From the NCBI GenBank assembly GCA_016873255.1, contig VGXR01000019.1, positions 1 to 41,795 of the forward strand: a stretch of DNA of 41,795 nucleotides, in the 5' to 3' direction. Position 1 is the first letter of the stretch. The number at the start of each line of letters is the position of its first letter. The notes below the pieces were generated by a model. It saw nothing but the letters and a program-made list of their open reading frames with translations. It was not told the DNA's origin and made no database searches. A program made the translations under genes and the position numbers. Positions 1 to 8,800 of this stretch are shown here, piece by piece. Source of the stretch: Planctomycetota bacterium. Lineage in GTDB: Bacteria; Planctomycetota; Phycisphaerae; Phycisphaerales; SM1A02.

Positions 1-1
1 C

Positions 2-470
2 AGCGTCGCCTTCAGCCCCGACGGCAAGACGATCGCCAGCGGGAGCTGGGGCAAGACGATCCACCTGTGGGACGCGGCGACGGGCAAGCCGCTCGGCGAA
101 CCACTCCGCGGGCATGAGGACTGGGTCCTCAGCGTCGCCTTCAGCCCAGACGGGAAGACGATCGCCAGCGCGAGCGAGGACAAGACCATCCGCCTGTGGG
201 ACGCGGCGACGGGCAAGCCGCTCGGCGAACCACTGCGCGGGCATGAGAACTTTGTCTCCAGCATCGCCTTCAGCCCCGACGGCACGACGCTCGCCAGCGG
301 GAGCTGGGACACGACGATCCGCCTGTGGGACGCGGCGACGGGCAAGCCGCTCGGCGAACCACTCCGCGGGCATGAGAGCTTTGTCTCCAGCGTTGCCTTC
401 AGCCCCGACGGCACGACGCTCGCCAGCGGGAGCAATGACAAGACCCTTCGCCTGTGGAGCGCCGTGCCGA
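2..470 (+). repeat. 129-bp tandem repeats encoding WD40 blades (about 3.6 copies)
   Basis: Units begin at 2, 131, 260 and 389, exactly 129 bp (43 codons) apart, and are nearly identical at the DNA level. The array probably continues to the left of the window. Differences cluster in the loop after the G-H-E motif (DW, NF, SF) and just before the [ST]-[IL]-[HR]-L-W strand (SWGK, SEDK, SWDT, SNDK), which are surface positions of a propeller. Confidence 0.9.
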
Positions 471-1237
471 CACGCGAACGCATCGCGCTGTACCGCGCAC
501 GCATGGCGCAGGTTGAACGGGTTCGGGCGCAGCTCGCCGAGCGCATGGCACGAGTCGATGACTCCATCGAGGCCGTCCAGGCTCTTGATGCTGAAGTCCG
601 CGCCGACCCCCGCTTCACAGGTGACTTGCGCACCGCTGCGCTGATCATGGTGCGCGAGGTCGACTCGGCGCGGCAGGAGGATCGCGCCAGCAAGGCCGCG
701 GAGGAAGAGCGCAAGCGCGCGGAGGAGCAGCGCAAGCGCGCGGCTCTCCGCGAGCGGATGAAGCCCCTCGGGGATGCCCGGACGAAGAAGGACTGGGCTC
801 TCGCGCTCCAACTCGCGGCTGCCGCCAACCCTGATGACTTGGCCACGGCGCCCGCCTCTTTCTGGAACGAACTCGCTTGGAGCGGCCTGACCGAGCTCCC
901 GGCCGACTCTCCCGCGCGGAATCTGAAGCAGCTGCTCGCCTATGCCGAACGCGCTGTCGCGCTCACGATGCGCAAGGATGGTGCGGTCCTCGACACCCTT
1001 GCCCGCGCCCGCTGGGAGCTTGGCGACAAGGCGAAGGCCATCGAGGTGCAGCGCGAGGCGATCGCGGTGCTCACCGCACAGATCGCCGCGGCGCCCGCAG
1101 GCGCTCCCGCCGAACAGGCGCAGCAGCGCAAGACCATGCTGACCGAACTCCAGGCCACGCTCGCCATGTACGAGCGGGAGCAGCCACCCGCGCCGTCTCC
1201 GGTCCAGCCCGCGGCGCCTCCGCCCCCCGTCCCCTGA
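2..1237 (+). CDS. WD40-repeat protein with C-terminal TPR-like region (5' partial)
   Basis: The reading frame is already open at the left edge, so only the last 411 residues are visible. The first ~155 residues are WD40 beta-propeller blades of 43 residues each, with S-V-A-F-S-P-D-G, a [ST]-I-R-L-W-D strand and G-H-E at the blade junction. They are followed by a charged, probably coiled-coil stretch rich in A, E, K and R (codons around 655-770). Next comes a helical TPR-like part with W-N-E-L-A-W, A-Y-A-E-R-A and L-G-D-K-A-K-A-I motifs, then a Pro/Ala tail. WD40 domains are scaffolds for protein contacts. In planctomycetes such propellers are often fused to an N-terminal Ser/Thr kinase, but that part would lie outside the window, so a kinase here is only a guess. 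The TGA stop abuts the stop of the convergent mutase gene. Confidence 0.85.
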   Translation, partial: SVAFSPDGKTIASGSWGKTIHLWDAATGKPLGEPLRGHEDWVLSVAFSPDGKTIASASEDKTIRLWDAATGKPLGEPLRGHENFVSSIAFSPDGTTLASGSWDTTIRLWDAATGKPLGEPLRGHESFVSSVAFSPDGTTLASGSNDKTLRLWSAVPTRERIALYRARMAQVERVRAQLAERMARVDDSIEAVQALDAEVRADPRFTGDLRTAALIMVREVDSARQEDRASKAAEEERKRAEEQRKRAALRERMKPLGDARTKKDWALALQLAAAANPDDLATAPASFWNELAWSGLTELPADSPARNLKQLLAYAERAVALTMRKDGAVLDTLARARWELGDKAKAIEVQREAIAVLTAQIAAAPAGAPAEQAQQRKTMLTELQATLAMYEREQPPAPSPVQPAAPPPPVP

Positions 1238-2629
1238 TCACACCCCCGCCGCGCGCCGGCACACCTCGCACAGCTCGTCCGCCCGCGCCTCCGTCGCCGC
1301 CTCGGCGATCACGCGCATGATCGGCTCGGTGTTGCTCGCGCGCAGGTGCACCCAGCCGTCGGCGAAGTCGACGCGGACGCCGTCGACGTCGCTAACGCGC
1401 TCCTTCGCGAACGCCACCTTCACCTTGGCGAGCGCGGGCGCCACGGCCGCCATGCCGCCCACCGCCGCAAGCTCCATCTTGCGCTTGACCATCGCGTAGC
1501 GCGGCAGGGCGGCCACCAGCTGCGAGAGGGGCTTGCCCTCGTGCGCCAGGAGTTCGAGCACCAGCGCCATCGCGCTCAGCGAGTCGCGCACCCAGCACAC
1601 CGGCGGGAAGATCACGCCGCCGTTGCCCTCGCCGCCGAGGATGCCGTTCGCCGGGCGCAGGCCGGCCACCACGTTCGCCTCGCCCACCGCGGTGCGGATG
1701 ACGCGTGAACCCGCGAATCGCGCGGCCACGTCGTCGATCATCCGGCTCGTGGAGAGGTTCGCGGCGAGCGCGCCGCCACCCGTGCGCTGCAGCATGCGCA
1801 GCGCCGCGAGCACCAGCGTGCATTCCTCGCCGATGAAGCGGCTGGTCTCGTCGACGATCGCGAGGCGGTCGGCGTCCGGGTCCTGCGCAAAGCCGCAGGC
1901 CGCGCCCTTGGCGTTGCGTGTGGCGTTCGCGAGGTCCACCAGGTTCTCGACGAGCGGCTCGGGGGTGTGCCCGAACACGCCCGTCGGCTCGCCGAAGATG
2001 TGCTCCACGCGGCAGCTGAGCTCCTCCAGGAGCATCCGCCCGCCCACGCAGCCGCTGCCGTTCACGCTGTCGAGGACGACGGTGAATTTCTTTGCGCGGA
2101 TCGCGGCCACGTCCACGTTCCCAAGCACGCGGTCCACGTGTACGCGCGCTGCGCTCCCGTCCTGCTCCACGCGGCCCGTGGCCGTCGGCGCGCACCAGTC
2201 GATGCGGCGCTCCTTGAAGCGGTCGACGATCTCCTTGGCGATCGCGGGCGGCGGCGCCAGGCCGTCGCCGTCGAGGCACTTGATGCCGTTCCACTGGATC
2301 GGGTTGTGGCTCGCCGTCACGGTGAGCCCGCCTTCGGCCTTGTGGTGGCCGATCATCACGCCGACGGTCGGCGTCATCGCCACGCCGATGTCGATCACGT
2401 CGCAGCCGGTGGCGGTGAGCCCGCCGATCGCGGCGGCGGCGAGCGGCGGGCCGCTGATCCGGCCGTCGAGGCCAACCACGACGCGCGGGCGCGCCTTCCG
2501 GGTGGTGGCCTTCAGGAACGAGCCGAACGCGCCGCCGTACGCGGCCGCCACCTCGGGCGTCATGGTCTTGCCCACGATGCCGCGGGCGCCGGAGACGGAG
2601 AGCATGAGCGGGGCGTCGGGGGTCTGCAT
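1238..2629 (-). CDS. Phosphoglucosamine mutase / phosphomannomutase family phosphohexomutase
   Basis: This 463-residue protein is an alpha-D-phosphohexomutase, which moves phosphate between C1 and C6 of a hexose phosphate through a phosphoserine enzyme. All four signatures are present: the catalytic serine loop T-A-S-H-N-P (Ser107), the metal loop D-P-D-A-D-R (250-255), the sugar-specificity loop G-E-G-N-G-G (333-338), and the phosphate-binding loop R-A-S-N-T-E-P (430-436). The G-E-G-N-G-G loop, rather than G-E-x-S-G, resembles GlmM-type enzymes of archaea and Bacteroidetes. Phosphoglucosamine mutase, feeding UDP-GlcNAc and the cell envelope, is therefore my favoured role. Phosphomannomutase or phosphoglucomutase activity cannot be excluded. 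Length is normal. The gene is convergent with the WD40 gene, and the two stops form a single TGATCA palindrome at 1235-1240. Confidence 0.93.
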   Translation of the reverse strand: MQTPDAPLMLSVSGARGIVGKTMTPEVAAAYGGAFGSFLKATTRKARPRVVVGLDGRISGPPLAAAAIGGLTATGCDVIDIGVAMTPTVGVMIGHHKAEGGLTVTASHNPIQWNGIKCLDGDGLAPPPAIAKEIVDRFKERRIDWCAPTATGRVEQDGSAARVHVDRVLGNVDVAAIRAKKFTVVLDSVNGSGCVGGRMLLEELSCRVEHIFGEPTGVFGHTPEPLVENLVDLANATRNAKGAACGFAQDPDADRLAIVDETSRFIGEECTLVLAALRMLQRTGGGALAANLSTSRMIDDVAARFAGSRVIRTAVGEANVVAGLRPANGILGGEGNGGVIFPPVCWVRDSLSAMALVLELLAHEGKPLSQLVAALPRYAMVKRKMELAAVGGMAAVAPALAKVKVAFAKERVSDVDGVRVDFADGWVHLRASNTEPIMRVIAEAATEARADELCEVCRRAAGV

Positions 2630-2667
2630 GGAACGCGGAAGGCTATCGGAATCGACTTGCCTCTTCC

Positions 2668-2682
2668 TATACTTGCGGGGCT
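2668..2682 (+). promoter_or_regulatory. Probable leaderless-type promoter of the PTPS-family gene
   Basis: TATACT at 2668-2673 is followed by 9 nt and then the ATG at 2683. A -10 box at that distance puts the transcription start at or within about 3 nt of the start codon, leaving no room for a ribosome binding site. I see no good -35 box at the usual spacing. Confidence 0.5.
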
Positions 2683-3063
2683 ATGTACCTCCTCCGGATC
2701 GAGCGCACCTTCAGCGCGGCGCATGCCATCTCGATGGCCGGCGTCCAGGAGGAGGTCCACGGCCACGACTGGCGCGTCGAGGCCACCGTGGCGGGGGCCA
2801 GCCTCGATGCCGACGGGCTGCTCGTGGACTTCCACGCGCTCGAGCGCTCGCTCGACGGCATCGTCGGGCGGTTCCGCAACCGCAACCTGAACGCGGTGGC
2901 CCCCTTCGACCGCGTCAACCCGACCGCCGAGCTGGTGGCGCAGTTCATCGCGACGCGCCTGGCATCCGACCTCCCGCCCGGCGTCCACGTGCAATCGGTG
3001 AGCGTCGGCGAGGCGCCGGGCTGCACCGCCACCTACACCAACCCGTTCGGAGGGGGCTCGTGA
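2683..3063 (+). CDS. 6-pyruvoyltetrahydropterin synthase / QueD family protein, PTPS-III-like
   Basis: A 126-residue T-fold protein of the PTPS/QueD family. The three zinc-binding histidines are kept: His14 in F-S-A-A-H, and His26 and His28 in H-G-H-D-W. The QueD catalytic Cys, four residues before H-G-H, is Gln22 here. The D-H-H-Y-L-N motif that carries the other catalytic residues reads R-N-R-N-L-N. Instead there is Glu23 in E-x-x-H-G-H. That is the signature reported for PTPS-III paralogues, which replace dihydroneopterin aldolase (FolB) in folate synthesis. I infer cleavage of dihydroneopterin to 6-hydroxymethyl-dihydropterin rather than queuosine synthesis. The conserved Glu of the C-terminal strand (V-G-E-A-P-G-C) is present. 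The stop codon overlaps the start of ppk by one base. No Shine-Dalgarno is visible. Confidence 0.85.
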   Translation: MYLLRIERTFSAAHAISMAGVQEEVHGHDWRVEATVAGASLDADGLLVDFHALERSLDGIVGRFRNRNLNAVAPFDRVNPTAELVAQFIATRLASDLPPGVHVQSVSVGEAPGCTATYTNPFGGGS

Positions 3064-5240
3064 TGAGCGACTCGGCCATCGGAAGCCCTGGCGCCGCCGG
3101 CGCACCCGCGGGCGCGTCGGTCCGTTCGCCGCTGAACGTGGAGGCGAACGACCCGGCCCGCTTCCTGAACCGCGACATCGAGTGGCTCGAGTTCAACGCC
3201 CGCGTGCTCGACGTGGCCGCCGACCCGCGCACCCCGCTCCTGGAGCGGCTGCGCTTCCTGGCCATCTACTCGGCGAACCTCGACGAGTTCTTCATGAAGC
3301 GCGTCGGCGTGATCCGCCGGCAGCTCGAGGCCGGCGTCTCGGGCCCGGTGCCCGACGCGCTCACGCCGCAGCAGCAGCTCGACGGCATCCGCGCGCGCGT
3401 GGCCACGCTCGGGCACCGCCAGTCCATCGTCTTCCGCGACCGGGTGATGCCCGCGCTTGCGCCCCACGGCGTGCGGCTCCTTCGCTGGGAGCAGCTCGGC
3501 GAGGCGCAGCGCGCCGAGGCCGAGCGCTGGTTCCGGCGCAACCTGTTCCCGATCCTCACGCCGCTTGCCGTCGACCCGGGCCACCGCTTCCCGTTCATCA
3601 GCAACATGAGCGTGTCGCTCGGCGTGATGCTGCGCCGCCCCGGCGAGAGCGAGCAGCTCTTTGCGCGCGTCAAGGTGCCCGACATCCCGTCGCGGCTCTA
3701 CCGCTTCGAGGGGACGTCCGACTTCACCCCGGTGCAGGAGATCGTGGAGCACAACCTCGATGACCTCTTCCCCGGCATGGAGATCCTGAAGGTCCTCCCG
3801 TTCCGCGTCACCCGCAACGCCGAGATCGAGCGCGACAACGAGGACACCGAGGACCTGCTCGAGGCCACGCAGCACCTCCTCAAGGAGCGCCGCTTCGCGC
3901 GCGTGGTGCGCCTGGAGATCGGTTCCGGCGCCAACCCGCGCATCCTCAAGTTCCTGATGGAGGAACTGCAGATCGACGAGGACGACATCTACGAGACCGA
4001 GGGGCTCGTGGACTACGGCTCGCTGAACGAGGTGGCCGACCTCGACCTCCCCGAGCTGCACTGGCCGCGGATGGCGGCGCTGGCGCCCCCGGGCCTCGAG
4101 GAGGGCGATGCCGACATCTTCGCGGCGATCCGTGCGGGCGACATCCTGGTGCACCACCCCTACGAGAGCTTCGAGCGCTCCGTTGAGAAGTTCATCGAGG
4201 ACGCCGCCGCCGACCCGAAGGTGGTCTGCATCAAGCAGAGCCTGTACCGCACCTCCGGCGACAGCCCGTTCATCTCCAGCCTCATCCGCGCCGCCGAGAG
4301 CGGCAAGCAGGTCGCGGTGCTGGTCGAGCTGCGCGCGCGCTTCGACGAGGCGCGCAACATCCTGTGGGCGCGCAAGCTGGAGGACGCGGGCGTGCACGTG
4401 GCCTACGGCGTGGTCGGCTACAAGACGCACACCAAGACGGCGCTCGTGGTGCGCCAGGAGCAGGGCGGCCTGCGTTCCTACGCGCACGTGGGCACGGGCA
4501 ACTACAACAGCCGCACCGCGCGCGTCTACGAGGACATCGGCCTGCTGACGGCCGATCCCGAGATCACCGACGACCTGGTCAACCTGTTCAACTACATGAC
4601 CGGCCGCTCGCGGCAGCGCGAGTACCGGCAGCTGCTCGTGGCACCCGTCGCCATGAAGCGGCGCTTCCTGGAGCTGATCGACCGCGAGGCGCAGGTCGCC
4701 GCGGCCGGCGGGCGCGGGCGCATCGTGGCCAAGATGAACCAGCTCGAGGACCGCGGCGTGATGGACGCGCTCTACCGCGCCAGCGAGGCGGGCGTGCAGG
4801 TCGACCTGGTGGTGCGCGGCTTCTGCTGCCTGCGCCCCGCGATGCCGGGCCTGAGCTCGAACATCCGGATCCGGTCGGTCGTGGGCCGATTCCTCGAGCA
4901 CAGCCGCATCTTCTGGTTCGGCGCCGGCAAGGAGGACCCGCTCGACGGCGAGTTCTTCATCGGCAGCGCCGACTGGATGTACCGCAACCTGCAGACGCGC
5001 GTGGAGGCCGCCACGCCCGTGCGCAGCCGCGAGGCGCGGCGCAACCTCTGGGACGTCCTGCAGATCTGCCTCGAGGACCGGCGCTCGTCGTGGCAGATGC
5101 AGTCCGACGGCACGTACCGCCAGCTCGACTGCTCGGACCTGGCGCCCGACGACCCGCGCGCGCTCGGTGTCCACGCGCGCCTCGCCGCCTACTACGCCGA
5201 GCGCGCCGCCGCCCGCGCCATCGCCGCCCGGGCGTCATGA
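3063..5240 (+). CDS. ppk1: Polyphosphate kinase 1
   Basis: A 725-residue cytoplasmic or membrane-associated enzyme that reversibly polymerises the gamma-phosphate of ATP into polyphosphate. The N-terminal part contains the typical S-A-N-L-D-E-F-F-M-x-R-V-G stretch. The two PLD-like catalytic domains carry the conserved histidines: His456 in K-T-H-T-K-T, the probable phosphohistidine, and His613 in L-E-H-S-R. The G-T-G-N-Y-N motif follows the first. Length is normal for PPK1 (about 690-730). The reading frame is open far upstream, back to 1533, but homology starts only after the ATG at 3063 that overlaps the preceding TGA (TGATG). This implies translational coupling with the PTPS-family gene. 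A GTG at 3060 is an alternative start. Confidence 0.97.
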   Translation: MSDSAIGSPGAAGAPAGASVRSPLNVEANDPARFLNRDIEWLEFNARVLDVAADPRTPLLERLRFLAIYSANLDEFFMKRVGVIRRQLEAGVSGPVPDALTPQQQLDGIRARVATLGHRQSIVFRDRVMPALAPHGVRLLRWEQLGEAQRAEAERWFRRNLFPILTPLAVDPGHRFPFISNMSVSLGVMLRRPGESEQLFARVKVPDIPSRLYRFEGTSDFTPVQEIVEHNLDDLFPGMEILKVLPFRVTRNAEIERDNEDTEDLLEATQHLLKERRFARVVRLEIGSGANPRILKFLMEELQIDEDDIYETEGLVDYGSLNEVADLDLPELHWPRMAALAPPGLEEGDADIFAAIRAGDILVHHPYESFERSVEKFIEDAAADPKVVCIKQSLYRTSGDSPFISSLIRAAESGKQVAVLVELRARFDEARNILWARKLEDAGVHVAYGVVGYKTHTKTALVVRQEQGGLRSYAHVGTGNYNSRTARVYEDIGLLTADPEITDDLVNLFNYMTGRSRQREYRQLLVAPVAMKRRFLELIDREAQVAAAGGRGRIVAKMNQLEDRGVMDALYRASEAGVQVDLVVRGFCCLRPAMPGLSSNIRIRSVVGRFLEHSRIFWFGAGKEDPLDGEFFIGSADWMYRNLQTRVEAATPVRSREARRNLWDVLQICLEDRRSSWQMQSDGTYRQLDCSDLAPDDPRALGVHARLAAYYAERAAARAIAARAS

Positions 5241-5264
5241 CGGGCATGCGCGCCGCGGGCGCGC

Positions 5265-5777
5265 TCACCCGCCCGCGGGAACCGCGTTCGCCGGCGCCTT
5301 GCCCGTTGGGGACCCGCCAGGACCGGCGCCCGCCGCGACGCCCGTGCCGGAGGTGCCGAAGCCGGTGCTGAGCCTGTTGACGCCGAGCTGGTACAGCAGC
5401 TTGTCGAGGGAACCCGTCGCTCGGTAGCCGAGGCTGCCGCCGATCCGCCACGAGGCATCCGCCGGGTCGCCGAGACCTGCCGGCACCAGCGCCGGCAGCT
5501 CGGTGCGCATCGTGGCCTTCGGCGGCAGCGTCAGCGCCGTGATCCACTGCCCGGAGTACGCGGTCCGGTCGTTGACCGACACCGAGTAGTCCCAGGACGT
5601 GAGTTCCACCGGCGCCTCGTTCGGGTTGTGCAGCTCGAGGACGACATGGATGGCCGTGCCGTCGGCGGACTGGCCGACGCGGCGCGCGGAGACCGCCTCG
5701 ACCGACGGTCCGGCCGCACAGCCGGCGGCGAGCGCCGCGAGCACGAACGGGAGTTTGCGGATGCCCGGGGCGCGCAT
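5265..5777 (-). CDS. WHy / LEA14-like domain lipoprotein
   Basis: A 170-residue protein with a lipoprotein signal peptide: positively charged start, hydrophobic core and L-A-A-G-C with the acylated Cys at residue 20. Residues ~30-105 resemble the WHy/LEA_2 domain, an immunoglobulin-like beta sandwich marked by the N-P-N-x-x-P-V motif, here in L-E-L-H-N-P-N-E-A-P-V. In bacteria these domains occur on lipoproteins linked to envelope or desiccation stress. No enzymatic role is expected. The C-terminal ~30 residues are Gly/Ala/Pro-rich and probably disordered. The gene is convergent with ppk1 (24-bp gap) and divergent from the large PQQ-type protein. Confidence 0.75.
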   Translation of the reverse strand: MRAPGIRKLPFVLAALAAGCAAGPSVEAVSARRVGQSADGTAIHVVLELHNPNEAPVELTSWDYSVSVNDRTAYSGQWITALTLPPKATMRTELPALVPAGLGDPADASWRIGGSLGYRATGSLDKLLYQLGVNRLSTGFGTSGTGVAAGAGPGGSPTGKAPANAVPAGG

Positions 5778-5792
5778 CGAGGGGAGAATGTA
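5778..5792 (-). promoter_or_regulatory. Probable leaderless-type promoter of the WHy lipoprotein gene
   Basis: On the minus strand TACATT (plus-strand 5787-5792) is followed by exactly 9 nt and then the ATG at 5777. This is the same geometry as at 2668, 27412 and 38226. No clear -35 box. Confidence 0.4.
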
Positions 5793-5816
5793 TCACCCGA
5801 AGCCATCGATGCGCCG

Positions 5817-8800
5817 ATGACCCGCCTCCCACGCCCCATCCCCGTGATCGCCGCGCTGCTGGCCGCGCTTGCGTCCGCGCCGGCACTCGCGCAGGAACTG
5901 GCGGTGGCCGCGGTGGACGATTCCCCGAGCGCGCAGCTTGCCCTGGAGCAGGCCATGGACCAGGCGCGTGCCAACCCCCGCGAGGCGGTGCGCCTCCTCG
6001 CGGCCGCGCTCGATGCCGGGCCGTTGCGCCTGGTGCGCGCGGGTGCGGACCCCGACCTCTTCGTCACCGTCTCCCGGCGGGTCCACGGCGTGCTTGCCGC
6101 GGATGCGGCACTGCGCACGGCCTTCCGGCGCGAGCTTGACCCCGACGCGGACGAGCGGCTTGCGCGCGGCGAGCTGGAGTTCCTGGTGGAGCGCCGGCTC
6201 GACACGCGTGCCGGCGTGCGCGCGTGCATCGCGCTGGCGGAGCGCGCGCTGGTGCGCGGGCGTTTCTCGGCGGCGCGCGGGCTGCTTGACCGCATCGCCG
6301 GGCACGACCTCGTGGACGGCGACCTCGCCGCGCATGTGGCCCGCCTGGCCGGCGAGTGCGCACGCGGCCCGGCCTCGCCCGCGGGGCCCGTGCCGCAGTC
6401 GTTCGATCCCTCGTTTGCCTCGGCGCGCTGGGGCGAGACCTGGCGCATCGCCTTCGACGGCGGCGCCGTGCCCGCGGTCGCCGACGAGCGCGCCCGCCCC
6501 GGCGATGCGCCGCTCCCGCGCAGCATGCCGGTGACGGATGGCGACCGGGTGTTCGTCTCCGACGGCGGCGCGATCCGCGCGTTCGACCGCCTCGGGGGAC
6601 GCGCGCTCTGGAGCGTGCCGCTCGACGGCAACGAGGGCCTCGGGTCGCTTCGGATGCTGGGCGCAGGGCCCTGCGGCGTGGTCGGCTTCGCCGTGAACGC
6701 CGGCCCGGCGCGCACCGCGCAGCCGCGCGTCGTCTGCATCGACCCGGCAACCGGTGCGGTGCGCGTTGATGCGCGGCTCGACCGCGCCGGCGCCCCCGCC
6801 GACCTCGACGGCATCGTGCCGGAGGGAACGCCACTCGAGGTGGATGGGCGCATCATCACCGCCGCGAGGCGGACGTCGCCCCGGCTGGAGACGGTGAGCT
6901 GGCTGCTGTCGGTGGACGCCTCGGGCAGCGCATCCGTCCCCTGGGCCCGTGCGCTTGCCACCACGGGCAGCGTCCGCGTGGGCACCTCGCGCATCTCGGA
7001 GAGCCCCGTCCTTGCCGGCGGCGTCCTGTACGTGGCCACCGCGACGGGTGCCGTGGCCGCGGTCGACCCGTGGGACGGCTTCATCCGCTGGCTGCGGCGG
7101 TTCCCCGTGCCCGTCCGCGATGCGGGCGTGCGCAGCGACTCGCTCGATGTCATCATGCCCGCGGTCGCGGGTGACCGGGTGATTGCACTCACCCCCGACC
7201 GCGCGCGCCTGGTGACGCTCTCCGCCGTCGACGGGACGGCGATCTCGGAAGTCCCCACCGCCGCGGATGCCGGGCTGTCGCTGCCGACGTCGCTCGTCGG
7301 CGACCCCGCCAGCGGGCTGGTGGCCCTGGTCGGCGAACGGCTGGCGTGCGTGCGGGCGGAGGACCCGGGCGTCGCGCTGTGGACGCTGCCCGAGGACGTG
7401 CGCGTGCGCGGCCGGATCCGCTTCGCCTCGACCGGTGACCCGGCTTCACCGGTGCTGGTGGTGCCATTGGCGCAGGACCTGCTGTTCATCGACGCCCGGA
7501 CCGGCGCGGAGCGCCTGCGCCTGCGCCTTGCCGGCGCCGGCGGCGCGAACGTCGCATGCGCGGGCAACCAGCTGGTCGCCGCGGGCACCTCGACGCTGTC
7601 CGGGTGGATGCCCGTGAGCGAAGCCGAGCGCATCGTCCGTGCCCGCATGGCCGGATCGACCGCCGCGGGCGATGCGCTTGCGCTCGCGGCGCTGGCGCGG
7701 CAGGTGCGATCCGGGCCGATGGCCGCCGAGGCCGCGCGCGAGGCCGTGCGCCGGTCGCGCGGCGAGTCGGACGCGGTGCGCGCGGAGGTGTTCGAGGCGC
7801 TTCTCTCGCTCGATGCGCTGGAGCTGGCCGAGGGCGCTGACCGGTCGGCGCTCGATGCCGCGGTGGACGCGGCGGCCGTGGCCGCGGGCGAGGAGGTGCG
7901 CGGCGGCTTCGTCCGTGCCCAGCGTGCGCTGCGCCGCGGCGATGTGCGTGCCGCCGTTCAGATCGCCGTGCAGACGACCGTCTCGGCCCCGGAGGGCACG
8001 CTGGTCCCGCACGTCGACGGTCTCGCATCTCCCGAGGCCGAGTGCCGGCGCATCACCCGCGATGCTCGTGCGGCGGATGCCGGTGCCGCAGCCGTCCTCG
8101 ACTCCGCGGTCTCCGCGGCCGTCGCATCGGCGCCGGCGCCCGCACGCGAGCGCATGATCCGCATGGCCGCCCGCATCGGTGCCGGCACCGCAGCCGGCGA
8201 CCGCGCCCTGGCGGCGCTGGTGGCCGCGTCGACGGAGCCGGATGCACGGCGCGCAGCCGCGCGCCTGGCTCGCGAGTGCGCGGTGCTCGGGGCGCGTGCC
8301 GATGAATCCGTTGCGCGAGCGCTGGCGCTGCCGGTCTCGGCGCTGCAGCCGCCCGCCGCGCCCGCGGTGCTTTCGGGCGAGCCCATGCGCGCCATCGAGT
8401 GCTCGGGCCGGCTGCCGCGCATGGGTGCCGGTGCGGCGCCGATCGGCGGCGGGTTCCTGTCGCTCGACGGCGACCGCCTCGTCATGCGCACGGCGCCTGC
8501 CTACTCGCCGCGTTGGCAGGCACCTGCCGGCGGTTCCGACGCGACCGTGCTCGCGACTTCACCCGACATCATCGTGTGCGACGATGCCCTCGGCGGCAGC
8601 GGTCGGCTCACCTGCATCTCGCCCGACGGCGTGCTTCGCTGGTCCGCGGAGCCCGAGCGGTCCACCGAGGCCGCGCCCGCCGTCAACGACCCGCCTCTCG
8701 GCGAGGAGCCGGGTCTCGAGCCGGTGCGTCGCCTGCGCGGCGTGGGAGCCGCCGGCTTCGTCGGCACCGCCACCGTGGCCGTGCTCTCCGGTGACGGTGC

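Noticed and set aside
2-470. Regular 129-bp repeats considered as a CRISPR-like or noncoding satellite array.
   Set aside because: The unit is 43 codons, stays open in one frame and encodes textbook WD40 blades. There are no spacers.
1533-3062. In-frame extension of ppk1 back across the mutase and PTPS-family genes.
   Set aside because: It lies antisense to a clear phosphohexomutase and overlaps the PTPS gene in another frame. PPK1 homology starts after 3063 and the protein length is then normal.
3033-5174. 713-codon minus-strand open frame opposite ppk1.
   Set aside because: A shadow of a well-conserved gene, rich in H, R, V and L, with no motif.
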